Part shown: positions 42,654 to 52,200 of the stretch, in pieces
How positions within the stretch are numbered: position 1 is the first letter of the stretch
Layout of the letters: every line of letters begins with the position of its first letter
Assembly: GCA_027623235.1 (NCBI GenBank)
Contig: JAQBVJ010000031.1
Location: 1 to 59,027, forward strand
From: Planctomycetota bacterium
GTDB taxonomy: Bacteria > Planctomycetota > Planctomycetia > Planctomycetales > Planctomycetaceae
Reading direction: 5' to 3'
DNA: 59,027 bases
The notes under the pieces: generated by a model
Told to the model about the DNA's origin: nothing
Databases searched by the model: none
Seen by the model: only the letters and a program-made list of their open reading frames with translations
Translations under genes and position numbers: made by a program

Positions 42654-45071
42654 ATGCGCGAACGTCGGAACGGGATAGCTCATTGGGTTTCTCTGGCAGT
42701 TTTCCTCCTGGCGACAGCCTTCGCTGGCCGACCGACACTCGCGGACGATCGCGAGCCGATCCGAAATGTCGAGAAGCAGCCTCTTGCTGCGGCGACCGGG
42801 CGATTGCTTGAGGCGCTGACTTATGTGGGAGCACCTCTCAAGGCCGATGATGAAAAGGCCGTTAAGGCGGCCATCATGGATCTCAAGGAGATCGAGTCCG
42901 TCCTGGAGATCCAGAAGATCCTCGACCAGTACTGCGTCGCGATCGTCCACGTCAATCCGGAAAGCCGCGTTGAGGTTTACGAGGGAGCCGCGAAGAAAGA
43001 GCTTGTGCAGCAGGGCTGGCGGACGTTTCTGGTCAAGGTTGAGAACGAAGCCGGAGTCACCGCGCCGCTCGTCGCCGAGAGTCCCAACGCCGCGCCGATC
43101 TACGAACGCGGCCGATCCGGCGGGCGACAGAAACCGCAGACTGACGACAAGCTCGTGAAGCCGGAAGAGGTGCCCGGCCGGTTCCTCGACATCGCGTCGT
43201 ACGACAAGCAGCCGCTCAAGCCGAAGCTGTCGGGGCTCTCACTCGAGTACCGCATCATTCAGCTTTACAGCCGCGACGTCGGTCGCCGCGAGGCGAAGCT
43301 GGCCTTCAACGTCGGGCAGGGCACGCAGGACATCGGCTTCCGCAACGCCGCGCCGATCCTCTTTAACTGTGTGCCGGCGGTTGAGGTCTCGCTCGGAATT
43401 AAGGATGAGGCCGGCGACCCGACGACGGCGGCCTTCGTCATTCGCGATTCGCTCGGGCGGATTTATCCGAATCCGGCGAGACGACTCGCCCCGGACTTCT
43501 TCTTCCACAACCAGGTCTACCGGGCCGATGGCGAGTCCATCCACCTGCCGCCCGGCGAGTACACCGTCCACGTGTCTCGCGGGCCGGAGTGCTACGAGCA
43601 GACTCACAAGCTGACCGTCAAAAGCGGAGTCGTCAGTCAGAAGACGAATTACCAGATGAAGCGGTGGGTGCATCCGCTGAGCCGGCGGTGGTTCTCGGGC
43701 GACCATCACGTCCACGCGGCCGGGTGTGCTCACTACGACGCTCCGACCGAAGGCGTGAGCCCGGCCGACATGATGAAGCACATTCTGGGCGAGGACCTCA
43801 ACGTCGGCTGCGTCCTCACGTGGGGCCCGTGCTGGTATCACCAGAAACAGTATTTCGACGGCAAGACCTCAGCCCTCTCCACGCCCAGTAACCTGATGAG
43901 GTACGACATCGAGGTCTCCGGCTTCCCGTCCTCGCACGCCGGGCATCTGTGTCTGCTGCGACTGGGCGAGGACGACTACCCCGGCACGAAGGTCATCGAA
44001 GACTGGCCGAGCTGGACGCAACCGGTGCTCGCGTGGGGCAAGAAGCAGGGCGGAGTCGTCGGCTACAGCCACAGCGGCTGGGGACTGCAGCTTCCTGACC
44101 ACATGCCGGACGGCTCGCGTGAATTTCCCGCGACTCGGTGGGGTGGAGCCAACGCCGGCTGGATCGGCAAGGCCCCGACGAAGCTGCCCGACTACGCGAT
44201 GCCCCGCTTCGACGGCATCGGAGCCAACGAGTACATCGTGACCGTGACCGAAGGCGTCTGCGATTTCATTTCGGCCGTCGACACGCCGCCGATCTGGGAA
44301 CTCAACATCTGGTACCACACGCTGAACTGCGGCTACCGCACAGTCATCAGCGGCGAGACCGATTTTCCCTGCATCTACGGCGACAAAGTCGGGCTCGGCC
44401 GAGTCTACGTGAAGCTGGACGAGGGCAAGCCCCTCAACTTCGACAACTGGATCCTCGGAGTCAAAGACGGTCGCAGCTACTGCGGAGACGGCCGCAGCCA
44501 CCTCTTCGACCTGAAAGTCAACGACGTCGAGCTGGGCACCAAGGGAGACGGCGGAGTCCTCAGCCAGGTCAACCTCGACAAACCCGGCAAGGTCAAAGTC
44601 ACCTTCGATGCCGCCGCGCTGATCGCCGAACAGCAGACGGAAGAAACCGAGCGGATCCGAAACAGCCGCCTCGACCAGAAACCGTACTGGCACATCGAAC
44701 GCAGCCGAGTCGACAACACCCGCAAAGTCCCCGTCGAGGTCATCGTCAACGGCTTCCCGGTGGCAACAAAACAAATCATCGCCGACGGCAAAACGCAGTC
44801 CCTGACCTTCGACGTCGACATCAAACACTCAAGCTGGCTCGCCGTCCGCATCCTGCCCTCGGCCCACACCAACCCGGTCTTCGTCCAGGTCGGAGACGCC
44901 CCCATCCGAGCCAGCCGCCGCAGCGCCGAATGGTGCCGCAAAGCCGTCGATGTCTGCTGGAACTCGAAGACGGGCAACATTCGCGAGGAAGAACAGGAAG
45001 AAGCCAAAGCCGCCTACGACCGGGCCGCAAAGACCTACGAAAAGATCCTGAAAGAAAGCGTCGCAGACTGA
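42654..45071 (+). CDS. Secreted CehA/McbA-like metallohydrolase
   Basis: The 805-residue protein has a signal peptide (WVSLAVFLLATAFAGRPTLA) and, after about 340 residues, a PHP-like metal site starting with GDHHVHAAGCAHYD (D350, H351, H352, H354). This resembles the CehA/McbA group named after carbaryl hydrolase. Relatives act on esters and other substrates, and this one's substrate is unknown. The N-terminal third is probably a beta-rich accessory region. The ATG at 42654 follows GAGGAG at a good spacing, which decides the start. The last about 70 codons occur again as a damaged copy at 45607-45797. Confidence 0.83.
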   Translation: MRERRNGIAHWVSLAVFLLATAFAGRPTLADDREPIRNVEKQPLAAATGRLLEALTYVGAPLKADDEKAVKAAIMDLKEIESVLEIQKILDQYCVAIVHVNPESRVEVYEGAAKKELVQQGWRTFLVKVENEAGVTAPLVAESPNAAPIYERGRSGGRQKPQTDDKLVKPEEVPGRFLDIASYDKQPLKPKLSGLSLEYRIIQLYSRDVGRREAKLAFNVGQGTQDIGFRNAAPILFNCVPAVEVSLGIKDEAGDPTTAAFVIRDSLGRIYPNPARRLAPDFFFHNQVYRADGESIHLPPGEYTVHVSRGPECYEQTHKLTVKSGVVSQKTNYQMKRWVHPLSRRWFSGDHHVHAAGCAHYDAPTEGVSPADMMKHILGEDLNVGCVLTWGPCWYHQKQYFDGKTSALSTPSNLMRYDIEVSGFPSSHAGHLCLLRLGEDDYPGTKVIEDWPSWTQPVLAWGKKQGGVVGYSHSGWGLQLPDHMPDGSREFPATRWGGANAGWIGKAPTKLPDYAMPRFDGIGANEYIVTVTEGVCDFISAVDTPPIWELNIWYHTLNCGYRTVISGETDFPCIYGDKVGLGRVYVKLDEGKPLNFDNWILGVKDGRSYCGDGRSHLFDLKVNDVELGTKGDGGVLSQVNLDKPGKVKVTFDAAALIAEQQTEETERIRNSRLDQKPYWHIERSRVDNTRKVPVEVIVNGFPVATKQIIADGKTQSLTFDVDIKHSSWLAVRILPSAHTNPVFVQVGDAPIRASRRSAEWCRKAVDVCWNSKTGNIREEEQEEAKAAYDRAAKTYEKILKESVAD

Positions 45072-45101
45072 GTGGACGTTGCTGGTGTTTCCGCCGATCG
45101 C

Positions 45102-45464
45102 TCAAGCATCGACATAGTCGATGCGAAACTCTTTGTTCGTGATAAAAACGACGGTCACATCTCCGTCTGCGCTGCCGCCGTGTTCCATTGCCTCGCCTTC
45201 CGGGAACCAGACAAAGGACCCCGGGCCGAATGTGCCACGGTGGGTGACCAGGTTGCCTTCGAGCACGAACATGGCGTGGCCACACGGGTGCGTGTGGTTC
45301 GGGTTGATCACTCCTGCGGGGTATCGCACCAGGCGAATGCCCATTCCTGTTTCGGGATCAGTAAACAATTCTTTGCGGAAAAGTGCCCGGCCGATCCGTT
45401 CGTTGAAACGCTCTTCCCACGGCATCTGATTCGTGTCGATGGCGATGAATTCGGAGGTCGTCAT
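45102..45464 (-). CDS. Small cupin-domain protein
   Basis: The 120-residue protein carries one cupin barrel: PNHTHPCGHAMFVLEG is the first motif and GPGSFVWFPEGEAMEHG the second, with His residues suited to bind a metal. Single-domain cupins of this size may be sensors, isomerases or dioxygenases, and none can be chosen here. The ATG at 45464 has AGGTGA upstream. A longer open frame reaching 45815 crosses the antisense of the CehA-tail remnant and was not used. It converges with the CehA-like gene across 30 bases. Confidence 0.8.
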   Translation of the reverse strand: MTTSEFIAIDTNQMPWEERFNERIGRALFRKELFTDPETGMGIRLVRYPAGVINPNHTHPCGHAMFVLEGNLVTHRGTFGPGSFVWFPEGEAMEHGGSADGDVTVVFITNKEFRIDYVDA

Positions 45465-45606
45465 GGGAGTCACCTGTCTTGCTTTGTTCGGGGGCTGTTC
45501 CGGTTCAAGATGTACTGCTGATTCGTCCAAACCCGCAATGTCGGCCGGAGCGAAAGCTGCCGCATCGTCGATTCGAAGAGACGAGTTCGCAACCCGGGAG
45601 CCCGAC

Positions 45607-45797
45607 GGACCCGGCAAGGTAAAAGTCACCTTCACCGTCCGCATCCTGCCCTCGACCCACACGAACCCGGTCTTCATCCAGGTCGGAGACACCCCCATCC
45701 GAGCCAGCCGCCGCAGCGCCGAATGGTGCCGTAAAGCCGTGGACGTCTGTTGGAACTCCAGGAAAGGCAACATCCGCGAGGAAGAACAGTTGCCGTA
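45607..45797 (+). pseudogene. Remnant of a duplicated CehA-like gene 3' end
   Basis: The translation GPGKVKVTF joins directly to VRILPSTHTNPVFIQVGD and then RASRRSAEWCRKAVDVCWNS. These are the same words as in the CehA-like protein at 44580-45001. In the intact gene, however, about 235 bases lie between KVKVTF and VRILPS. The remnant ends in EEEQLP and a stop, where the next palindrome begins. It is therefore a partial duplicate with an internal deletion and has no catalytic part. Confidence 0.85.
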
Positions 45798-45864
45798 GGG
45801 TGCGTCGCGACGCACCTTCCGATTAGCGTTCTCGCCTTGAGTGGTGCGTCACGACGCACCCTAC
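45795..45864. repeat. Double palindrome GTAGGGTGCGTCGCGACGCACC
   Basis: Two 22-nt arms, 45795-45816 and 45843-45864, are inverted copies with one mismatch. Each arm contains the self-complementary GGTGCGTCGCGACGCACC (the second has one change). Between them lie 26 bases. It supplies the stop for the upstream remnant and lies just upstream of the next gene. Confidence 0.75.
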
Positions 45865-45886
45865 GAGTTTGATCGAGGAGCCTTCC

Positions 45887-47371
45887 ATGAAACCGCTTGC
45901 CGTTGTCACGACTGCTGTTGTTCTTGCCGGGCTTCTGTTTTTTGGGCGGGCCAGTCAGGAGAAGCCTCAGGCTCGGGCGGCGACGGGGGAGGGGGCGGCG
46001 GCTCCGACGTGGTTTAAGGTTGTCTTCGGGGTCGATCTGAAAGATGCCGTGTGGGATGGGAGTCTCTCGGTCAGTGGCGGGCGGGTTTACGAAATTGAGT
46101 CGTGGAGCTTTGAGGAGCGGGATCAGCTCAGGAAAGAGGAGCGGTCCTGGACGGCTCGGACGGCGATTCTTGATGGGCGGCGGGCGACTTATGCCGAGCC
46201 GACTCGCGGGCTGCTGATCAAAGTGGATGCAGTTCCGAAGACGACCGTCAAACTGGAGACGAAGCAGGGGACGATTGAGTTCTCGCCACGCGAGATTCGG
46301 CTGGGGCGGGCGGCGACGTTTCTGGAAGGGCGGGCGACGGTTGAGGTGCTCGGGTTCGGAGACCTCGTGGCCGAGACGGAAACCGACGACGACTTCGCCG
46401 CGATCGCGATTGACGAACGGGGGCATCGGCACGTTCTCTGGCAGGCGTATGACGATGTCGCGAAGCGGGACTGGCTGCTCATTCGTGACGTCGATGCCGG
46501 CAGTTCAGAAAATGACGGGGCGAAACCGGTGCCCGTTTTTGACGCGAAGGAGTTTGCCGATCCTCACCTGTTCTTCCTGAAGGGGACCGGCAAGGAGCAG
46601 CTTGTCGCCGTATTCGCCTCGCCGGGTGAGAACCAGGATTGGGACATCTACGCCGCCTGGAAGACGGCCGACGGCTGGCAACCTCAGCGGGTCTGTTCGG
46701 CCGAGGGCAGCGACATTCACCTGGCCGCGGACGCTGGCGACGACGGCAGCCTGTGGGTCTGCTGGCAGTCGCTGCGAAACGGAAACGGCGACATCTACGC
46801 GCGCCGCTACGCCGACGGCGAGTGGTCGGACGAGCTGGCTGCGACTTCGACAGCCGCCGATGAGTGGGAGCCGTCGATCAGTGTTGCTCGAAACGGAATG
46901 GCCTGGATCGGGTACGACTCGTACGCGAGCGGGAATTACGACGTCCACGTCGTGCCGGTTCAGTTCGGAGCCGGACCGAACGGGAAGCGACTGCAGGCTC
47001 AAAAGTCGATCGCCGTTGCCACCTCGCCGGACTTCGAAGCGCACGCGTCGGTTCTCGCCGATGACGACTCGGGCGGAGTGTGGGTCGCGTACGACGCGGC
47101 CGGAGCCAACTGGGGCAAAGACTTTCGCAATGGACCGACGATGACCGAAGGCGGCTATTCCGAGCCGCTGCACGACGGAACGGGAATCGATTTCGGATTT
47201 TTCGAAACGTACATCTGGAGCGTTTTCAACCGGTCGGCAATTCCGGATGGCCTCTGGAAAAGTCTACCGCTGAAAGGTGTACCGCTGAAAGGTGTACCAC
47301 TGAAAGGTGTACCACTGTGGCGGATTGTAAAACCGGCCACAGTTGGTTGTGGTTCGGGCGGTTACGATTAG
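45887..47371 (+). CDS. Secreted propeller-like protein with C-terminal PLKGV repeats, possibly truncated
   Basis: The 494-residue product has an N-terminal hydrophobic segment (VVTTAVVLAGLLFFG). A central region follows with repeated Trp-rich blades such as DGSLWVCWQSLRNGNGDIYA, EPSISVARNGMAWIGYDSYA and SGGVWVAYDAAGANWGKDF, which suggest a sialidase-like or other beta-propeller. The conserved part stops at about residue 440. Then comes a tail with three copies of PLKGV encoded by a 15-bp direct repeat, and a short unrelated end. The tail may be the result of a truncation or frameshift followed by repeat expansion. The ATG at 45887 is preceded by GAGGAG. No enzyme activity can be assigned. Confidence 0.72.
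   Translation: MKPLAVVTTAVVLAGLLFFGRASQEKPQARAATGEGAAAPTWFKVVFGVDLKDAVWDGSLSVSGGRVYEIESWSFEERDQLRKEERSWTARTAILDGRRATYAEPTRGLLIKVDAVPKTTVKLETKQGTIEFSPREIRLGRAATFLEGRATVEVLGFGDLVAETETDDDFAAIAIDERGHRHVLWQAYDDVAKRDWLLIRDVDAGSSENDGAKPVPVFDAKEFADPHLFFLKGTGKEQLVAVFASPGENQDWDIYAAWKTADGWQPQRVCSAEGSDIHLAADAGDDGSLWVCWQSLRNGNGDIYARRYADGEWSDELAATSTAADEWEPSISVARNGMAWIGYDSYASGNYDVHVVPVQFGAGPNGKRLQAQKSIAVATSPDFEAHASVLADDDSGGVWVAYDAAGANWGKDFRNGPTMTEGGYSEPLHDGTGIDFGFFETYIWSVFNRSAIPDGLWKSLPLKGVPLKGVPLKGVPLWRIVKPATVGCGSGGYD
47266..47310 (+). repeat. 15-bp tandem repeat ACC[G/A]CTGAAAGGTGT, three full copies
   Basis: Three complete units lie at 47266-47280, 47281-47295 and 47296-47310, and a partial fourth follows. 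Units 1 and 2 have ACCG while unit 3 has ACCA. Each unit encodes PLKGV in the reading frame of the surrounding gene. Confidence 0.95.
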
Positions 47372-47424
47372 CCTTTCTGATCCAACTTCCCGTTGTCCTT
47401 CCAGCTGTCACGGAGTCGCTGTGT

Positions 47425-48537
47425 ATGCTGACTGCCGTTCTCATCGTCGCGGCTCTGTGCCTGGCCTTCGCCAACGGAGCGAATGACAACTTCAAAGGCG
47501 TCGCGACTCTGTTTGGCAGCGGCACGATGAGTTACCGCCGGGCTCTCACCTGGGCGACCGTCTCGACTCTGCTGGGCTCACTGACGGCGGTCTTTCTTGC
47601 GGAGTCACTCTTGAAAAGCTTTTCCGGCAAGGGACTTGTCGATGTCGAACTGACGTCGAGCGTCGATTACGCCGCATCCGTTGCTCTGGGAGGTGGCCTC
47701 ACCGTGCTGCTGGCAACGTTCGTGGGGATGCCGGTTTCGACGACGCACGGACTGGTCGGGGCGCTGATCGGATCCGGCCTGGCCGCGCAGTCGGCGATCA
47801 ATTTCGGCAAGCTGGGAATGGATTTCTTCCTGCCGCTACTGACGAGCCCGTTTGTGGCTGTCGGGCTGACATTGCTGCTTTATCCGTCCTTCCGCTGGGG
47901 CCGCAAACGGCTGGGAGTTTCCTCGGAGACCTGTCTGTGCGTGGGTCAGAAAGAGGTCGAGATCATCTCGTCGTGCTGCGGCACGGTGGCTGTCGAGCGG
48001 GCGGCTCAGCTATCGGTCGAGTTTGGCAACACCGTCACGTGCCGGAGTCGTTATGCCGGTCGGATGTTTGGTCTCGAGGCCGGGAAAACTCTCGACACAC
48101 TTCACTGCCTGTCGGCCGGCATGGTCAGCTTCGCGCGAGGCTTGAACGACACTCCCAAAATTGCCGCGCTGCTGCTGCTTGCGCCGGCGATCGGCAATTT
48201 CGGCAGCGCGGCACTCGTCGGACTGGTGATCGCCGTTGGGGGAGTGGTCTGTGCCCGCAAAGTCGCAGAGACGATGAGCCAGAAAATTACGACGATGAAT
48301 CACGGCCAGGGATTCACCGCCAACTTTGTGACAGGCCTGATCGTGATTGTCGCGAGCCGGTACGCGCTGCCGGTCTCGACAACGCAGGTCAGTTGCGGTT
48401 CGCTTTTCGGCCTGGGCGCGGCAACGAAGCAGGGACGCTGGGAGATGATCCGGAAAATTCTCGGCGCGTGGATCGTGACGCTGCCGATCGGAGCCGCGCT
48501 GGGTGCCGGCAGCTATCTGATTCTCAGCCGGATTTGA
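47425..48537 (+). CDS. PiT-family inorganic phosphate transporter
   Basis: The 370-residue integral membrane protein should carry phosphate, alone or as a metal complex, across the inner membrane with protons or sodium. Both family signatures are present: FANGANDNFKGVATLFGSG near the N-terminus and FARGLNDTPKIAALLLL in the second half. The VSTTHGL and VSTTQVS motifs are the duplicated core. About ten hydrophobic helices can be seen. The ATG at 47425 was chosen over a longer frame beginning at 47080, which overlaps the propeller gene. It ends 6 bases before the convergent small secreted protein gene. No PhoU-like partner gene is adjacent. Confidence 0.93.
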   Translation: MLTAVLIVAALCLAFANGANDNFKGVATLFGSGTMSYRRALTWATVSTLLGSLTAVFLAESLLKSFSGKGLVDVELTSSVDYAASVALGGGLTVLLATFVGMPVSTTHGLVGALIGSGLAAQSAINFGKLGMDFFLPLLTSPFVAVGLTLLLYPSFRWGRKRLGVSSETCLCVGQKEVEIISSCCGTVAVERAAQLSVEFGNTVTCRSRYAGRMFGLEAGKTLDTLHCLSAGMVSFARGLNDTPKIAALLLLAPAIGNFGSAALVGLVIAVGGVVCARKVAETMSQKITTMNHGQGFTANFVTGLIVIVASRYALPVSTTQVSCGSLFGLGAATKQGRWEMIRKILGAWIVTLPIGAALGAGSYLILSRI

Positions 48538-48543
48538 GCCACC

Positions 48544-49110
48544 CTACGGATTCGAAAAGTCCTCGCCCGGATCGTTTTTCGTGTCCGGGTTGTACTGGCC
48601 TTCGCCGCCCTGGTAGCGACGTCCGTGGAACCAGCCGAGGTTCACTTTTGCCCAGGGCATTTTGTAATCCCAGCCCCAGGTGCCTTCGTGGGGGCAGCGT
48701 CGATCGCCGCCAAACGCGGCGCCACCACCGACGTAGTAGCCGACGTAGCGGCGGTCGTCCTGACAGCGAGCCCACGGAGCGTAGCAGTGCGGATTGCCGG
48801 CTCGCTGCAGTTGGCAGTCGCCGGCGGGAGCGGACTTGTGAAAGTATTTGCTGTAGTCGAAGAAGCCGGACCGCGGGTCCAGATCGAGCCGCCCCAGCTT
48901 CGGACGCAGCAGCTTTGAAAGTCTCGAGCGTTTGTCTTCGGATTCCTGGGCACTCGCCGGAGAAAACGACGCGACAAGAAGAAGACCTGTCAGCACGGCG
49001 AGAAACGTCGGGCGCACGCAAGGCGTGTTTGTTCTGAACGCTGATTCGGATTGTCGGCTCCGATCAGCGCCGAAAGCGTTCCGGAAAAAAAACCATTGGT
49101 TGCGCAGCAT
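48544..49110 (-). CDS. Small secreted Cys-containing protein, unknown function
   Basis: The 188-residue protein has a long basic N-terminal region before a hydrophobic signal (FLAVLTGLLLVASFSPASA). The mature part is rich in Gly, Tyr and Trp with four Cys. Motifs such as RLDLDPRSGFFDYSKYFH, APWARCQDDRRYVGYYVG and WGWDYKMPWAKVNLGWFHG were not matched to a named family. The even number of Cys may mean disulfide bonds outside the cytoplasm. The ATG at 49110 places the signal region near the N-terminus. Longer upstream frames cross a repeat. Confidence 0.65.
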   Translation of the reverse strand: MLRNQWFFFRNAFGADRSRQSESAFRTNTPCVRPTFLAVLTGLLLVASFSPASAQESEDKRSRLSKLLRPKLGRLDLDPRSGFFDYSKYFHKSAPAGDCQLQRAGNPHCYAPWARCQDDRRYVGYYVGGGAAFGGDRRCPHEGTWGWDYKMPWAKVNLGWFHGRRYQGGEGQYNPDTKNDPGEDFSNP

Positions 49111-49145
49111 GGCGATCGTCCTGTGATCGGGAGGTCGGATGAGAC

Positions 49146-49193
49146 TCCGTCCCCTCTCGCTGTGAGAGAGGCACCCGCAGAGCGGGTGAGAGT
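49146..49193. repeat. Repeat family D, copy 1 (TCCGTCCCCTCTC...)
   Basis: TCCGTCCCCTCTCGCTGTGA followed by GAGAGGCACCCGCAGAGCGG and GTGAGAG contains two hairpins: CCTCTC against GAGAGG, and CACCCGC against GCGGGTG. It matches the sequence at the right end of the window (58975-59027). Confidence 0.65.
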
Positions 49194-49290
49194 TCTCAAA
49201 CTTGCTTCGGCGCGCGAACTGCAACTTCCAACGCTCCCCATCCGTCGTTTGGCCATCTGCTCACTGAGGAGAGAAGGGACGACTTGAGGA

Positions 49291-52200
49291 TCAACCTCGC
49301 GGGTTGCGCAGGAATTTTGCGTACGGCAGGCGAACGCCTTCCACGAAGACTTCATCGGCACGCAGCACCGCGTCAGGCGGCAGGAATCCAGCAGCACCGT
49401 TATAGGTTACCACGTCGTCCTGATCGACACCGTCGCCAGAGACGCCGAACCCGGCAATCAAATCGCCCGTCACCGGGTCATAAATCGCCGTGCTGCCCGG
49501 GAAGAAGATCACTCCGTTGGTGTGCTCGGGATTGTCCGGGTCCCTCATGTTGGTTGCGGGGAAGAACGATGTCAGGCCGGCAACCGTCCCGTTGGCGAGG
49601 TCGAATTCCGTGTGAGGAATCGGCCCCTGGAATTCAACGAGCGATGTCTTGTTGACTTTCCCCTGAGCAGGAACGTTCTGACCGAGAGCCGCGACACCGG
49701 ACGACAGGTCATGCAGGATTGAGAAATCGCCAGGCATGGTCGCATCGACGCCGGACGGAAAGTTGGGCTCGGCCAGGAAGCGGATCGTCCGGTTCGTAAA
49801 TGCGGTTCCGGCCGGGACCGGTGTCCCTTCGATTGTTCGCGTCACCTGATCAAGCGGGTCGAGGACGGTCGCATCGGCGTAGTAGGCCACGTTGCGAGCC
49901 TTCGAGACAGCCACATCGATCGAGAAGATTGTCGCGTCGCGCTGGCGGAACAGGCCGAGAACTTCGCCATCGAGATCGGTCACGGCGTACATCATGCGTG
50001 TCCGGCTGCCGAGCGGCAGTCGAATGGCCGCCCGCACGGACTCGGACTGAGCGATACCCTGCTCGATGATCTGCCGAACTTCGGCGGCGGAAATGTTCGC
50101 TCCGTCGTGCGGCGTCACCAGCCAGCCGAACGGCACGGTCTGGCCGTCGCGATAGTCGATACCCGGCAGCACGTCCTGTGCCGTGCCGTTGACGTTGGCA
50201 ATGTTGCCGACATCACCCAGCGAGTGGCTGAATTCGACAAGCTGCCTCGCCCCGCGAAGACCCGCAGTTGGCCCGATGACCTGAAGCTGAATGCCCACCA
50301 GGTCGAGACGTCCGAACGGGATATCCAGATCCGGCACGGGATGACCCGCCGGTTTTGTTCCCGCGACCAATGCATTGAGCTGATTGCTGCCGCCGGCCGC
50401 GACGACCGCGATGAATTCCGCTTCGAGTACCCGCGACGCATTTGTGCGGGCAGCCTCGGTCTGGCCCGGTGCGAAGCCCTGTTCGAATTCTGCGGTCCCG
50501 TTCTCACCCGGGAAGAAGACGCCGATGCCACCGATGAGAGTCTCTCCGACGCCGTCGCCATTCGTGTCGCGGTAAAGCGGCACGCCGCCAGGCAGAGTCG
50601 CAATGCCTCGCGCCTGAGCCTCCGGGTAGACGCCCGACACGAAGCCCCACGAATCCGGAGTTCCAATGCGAAGCTGGCCAGGTACGTTGTTGTCGATCGT
50701 CAACGGATCGCCGTCCGTGTCCGTAGGCACAAAGGCTGGATCGATATCGAACCGATTCGTCAGAGTGATGTCGTCGCCGGTTCCCCGGATGCCATCCGAG
50801 CCGGGATGCACCGATCCGTCCCGGTTGGTCTGCTCGATGTGAAACAGGTCGACCGGCGGAGTGTGTTCAATCTCTGGCGGGAAGTGGCCGCCGAGCCCGA
50901 TCGGGGCGACCAGGCCGGGCCCGTAGTAGTTCGTGTCGGCCGTCACGCCGCCGTAGGCAAACGGAGTTCCATCCGGCAGCGTCCCGGTTCGCACCGGAGA
51001 AACGACCGTGCTGCCTGGCACGAGGACGTTCGGGTTGGACGCGACCTCGCGGTATGAGACTGTCGACTGGCTGATAAACCGGACCAGCCGCGAAGTAATC
51101 GGAGCAAACGTGCCGTTGATCGGATCGCCGTTCGCAAAGAACGCCGCCGTTCGAGCCTTCGCGACGGCTCCGTCGATCGCAAACGCCAGGACTTCCGGAT
51201 TGCCGGTGATGTTCGCGCTGACTCCGTCTTCCGTCCGAACGCCAAGAATGTTTCCGCTGCGATCGACGACGGCGATGATCGCGTCACGGGACGGAGAAAT
51301 TGCTGTCGCGAAGTCGATGATTCCTTCCACCTCGCCCGCCGGCAGTTGCGGGTAGCCGGTGATCATCGCGTGCATTTCGTACGTGCCGTCGCCGCTCGGA
51401 GTGAAGTCCGGATTGAGAGCCGCGAACTCGTGATGCCGCACGGCGTACTCGATTGCCGAGACATCACGCTCGGCATCGTAAATGCCGTTCATGATGTCTC
51501 CGGTCCGGTGAGAGGCCGCGTCGTCGGCGCCGAGCGTATGGCCGATCTCATGAGCGAACACGGTAAATGCGTCGAACGTGTCGCCTTCGCTGGCACCGTT
51601 TTCGATTTGAGTGTCCCAGGTCTCGGCCGCGTCGAGCCACGCGATGCCCGTCACGCCAATGGACCCATCTTCGAACAAAGTCGGCGTGCCACCACCGATC
51701 GCCAGCGTTCCACCCTGCTCGCTCTGGTAGTTGAACGCGGCCAGGTCGCCTTTGCCCAGGACGATGATCTCCGACGCGGGTGCTTCCGTGTCGCGAACGA
51801 ATTCCAGCCGCCCGTTCGTGGCCGTCGTCCACGCTTGAAGCGCCGCCGTCGCTGACGCCTGTTCGGCCACCGTAATCTGGTTGGCATGCTGACCCAGATC
51901 CCGGAAGTCGTACCGCACCTGAACGGGGTCGACATTCGCGTTCGCGTCGAAGCTCGACAGTGAGTCGTCGGTCTGCGGCGAGTACACCGGCGTGTTTGAA
52001 TTGTTCGACGCAAAGAACGAAGCGATGTCCGCCGCGGCGAACGTGCCCTCGCCACCGGCCGCAGCCACTCCCGCATTCGGAGCCGCACCGTCTGCAACCG
52101 AGTTCCCCTGCGGCGATGCGGAGCCGGGCGAGTAACCGTCCGTCCGATCGGCAATTGGAGCCGAGCCGTCATTCGTCGTACGCTCTGCCGGATCCTCGTC

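Larger units (their letters stand above)
45465..45886. other. 422-base gap holding a gene remnant and a palindromic repeat
   Basis: The gap contains the damaged copy of the CehA-gene 3' end (45607-45797) and then the double palindrome at 45795-45864. A GAGGAG ribosome binding site for the next gene lies near 45873. No intact gene was recognised. Confidence 0.65.

Noticed and set aside
45102..45815. A 237-residue version of the cupin protein
   Set aside because: The N-terminal 117 residues would be the antisense of the CehA-tail remnant; the ATG at 45464 has its own ribosome binding site and gives a complete cupin.
47266..47310. Short direct repeats considered as a CRISPR-like array
   Set aside because: The units are adjacent without spacers, lie inside a coding frame and encode PLKGV; there are no cas genes.
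47937..49037. A 366-codon plus-strand frame overlapping the PiT gene
   Set aside because: It is an Arg-rich out-of-frame reading of the transporter gene and of the gene opposite, without a start signal or family motif.
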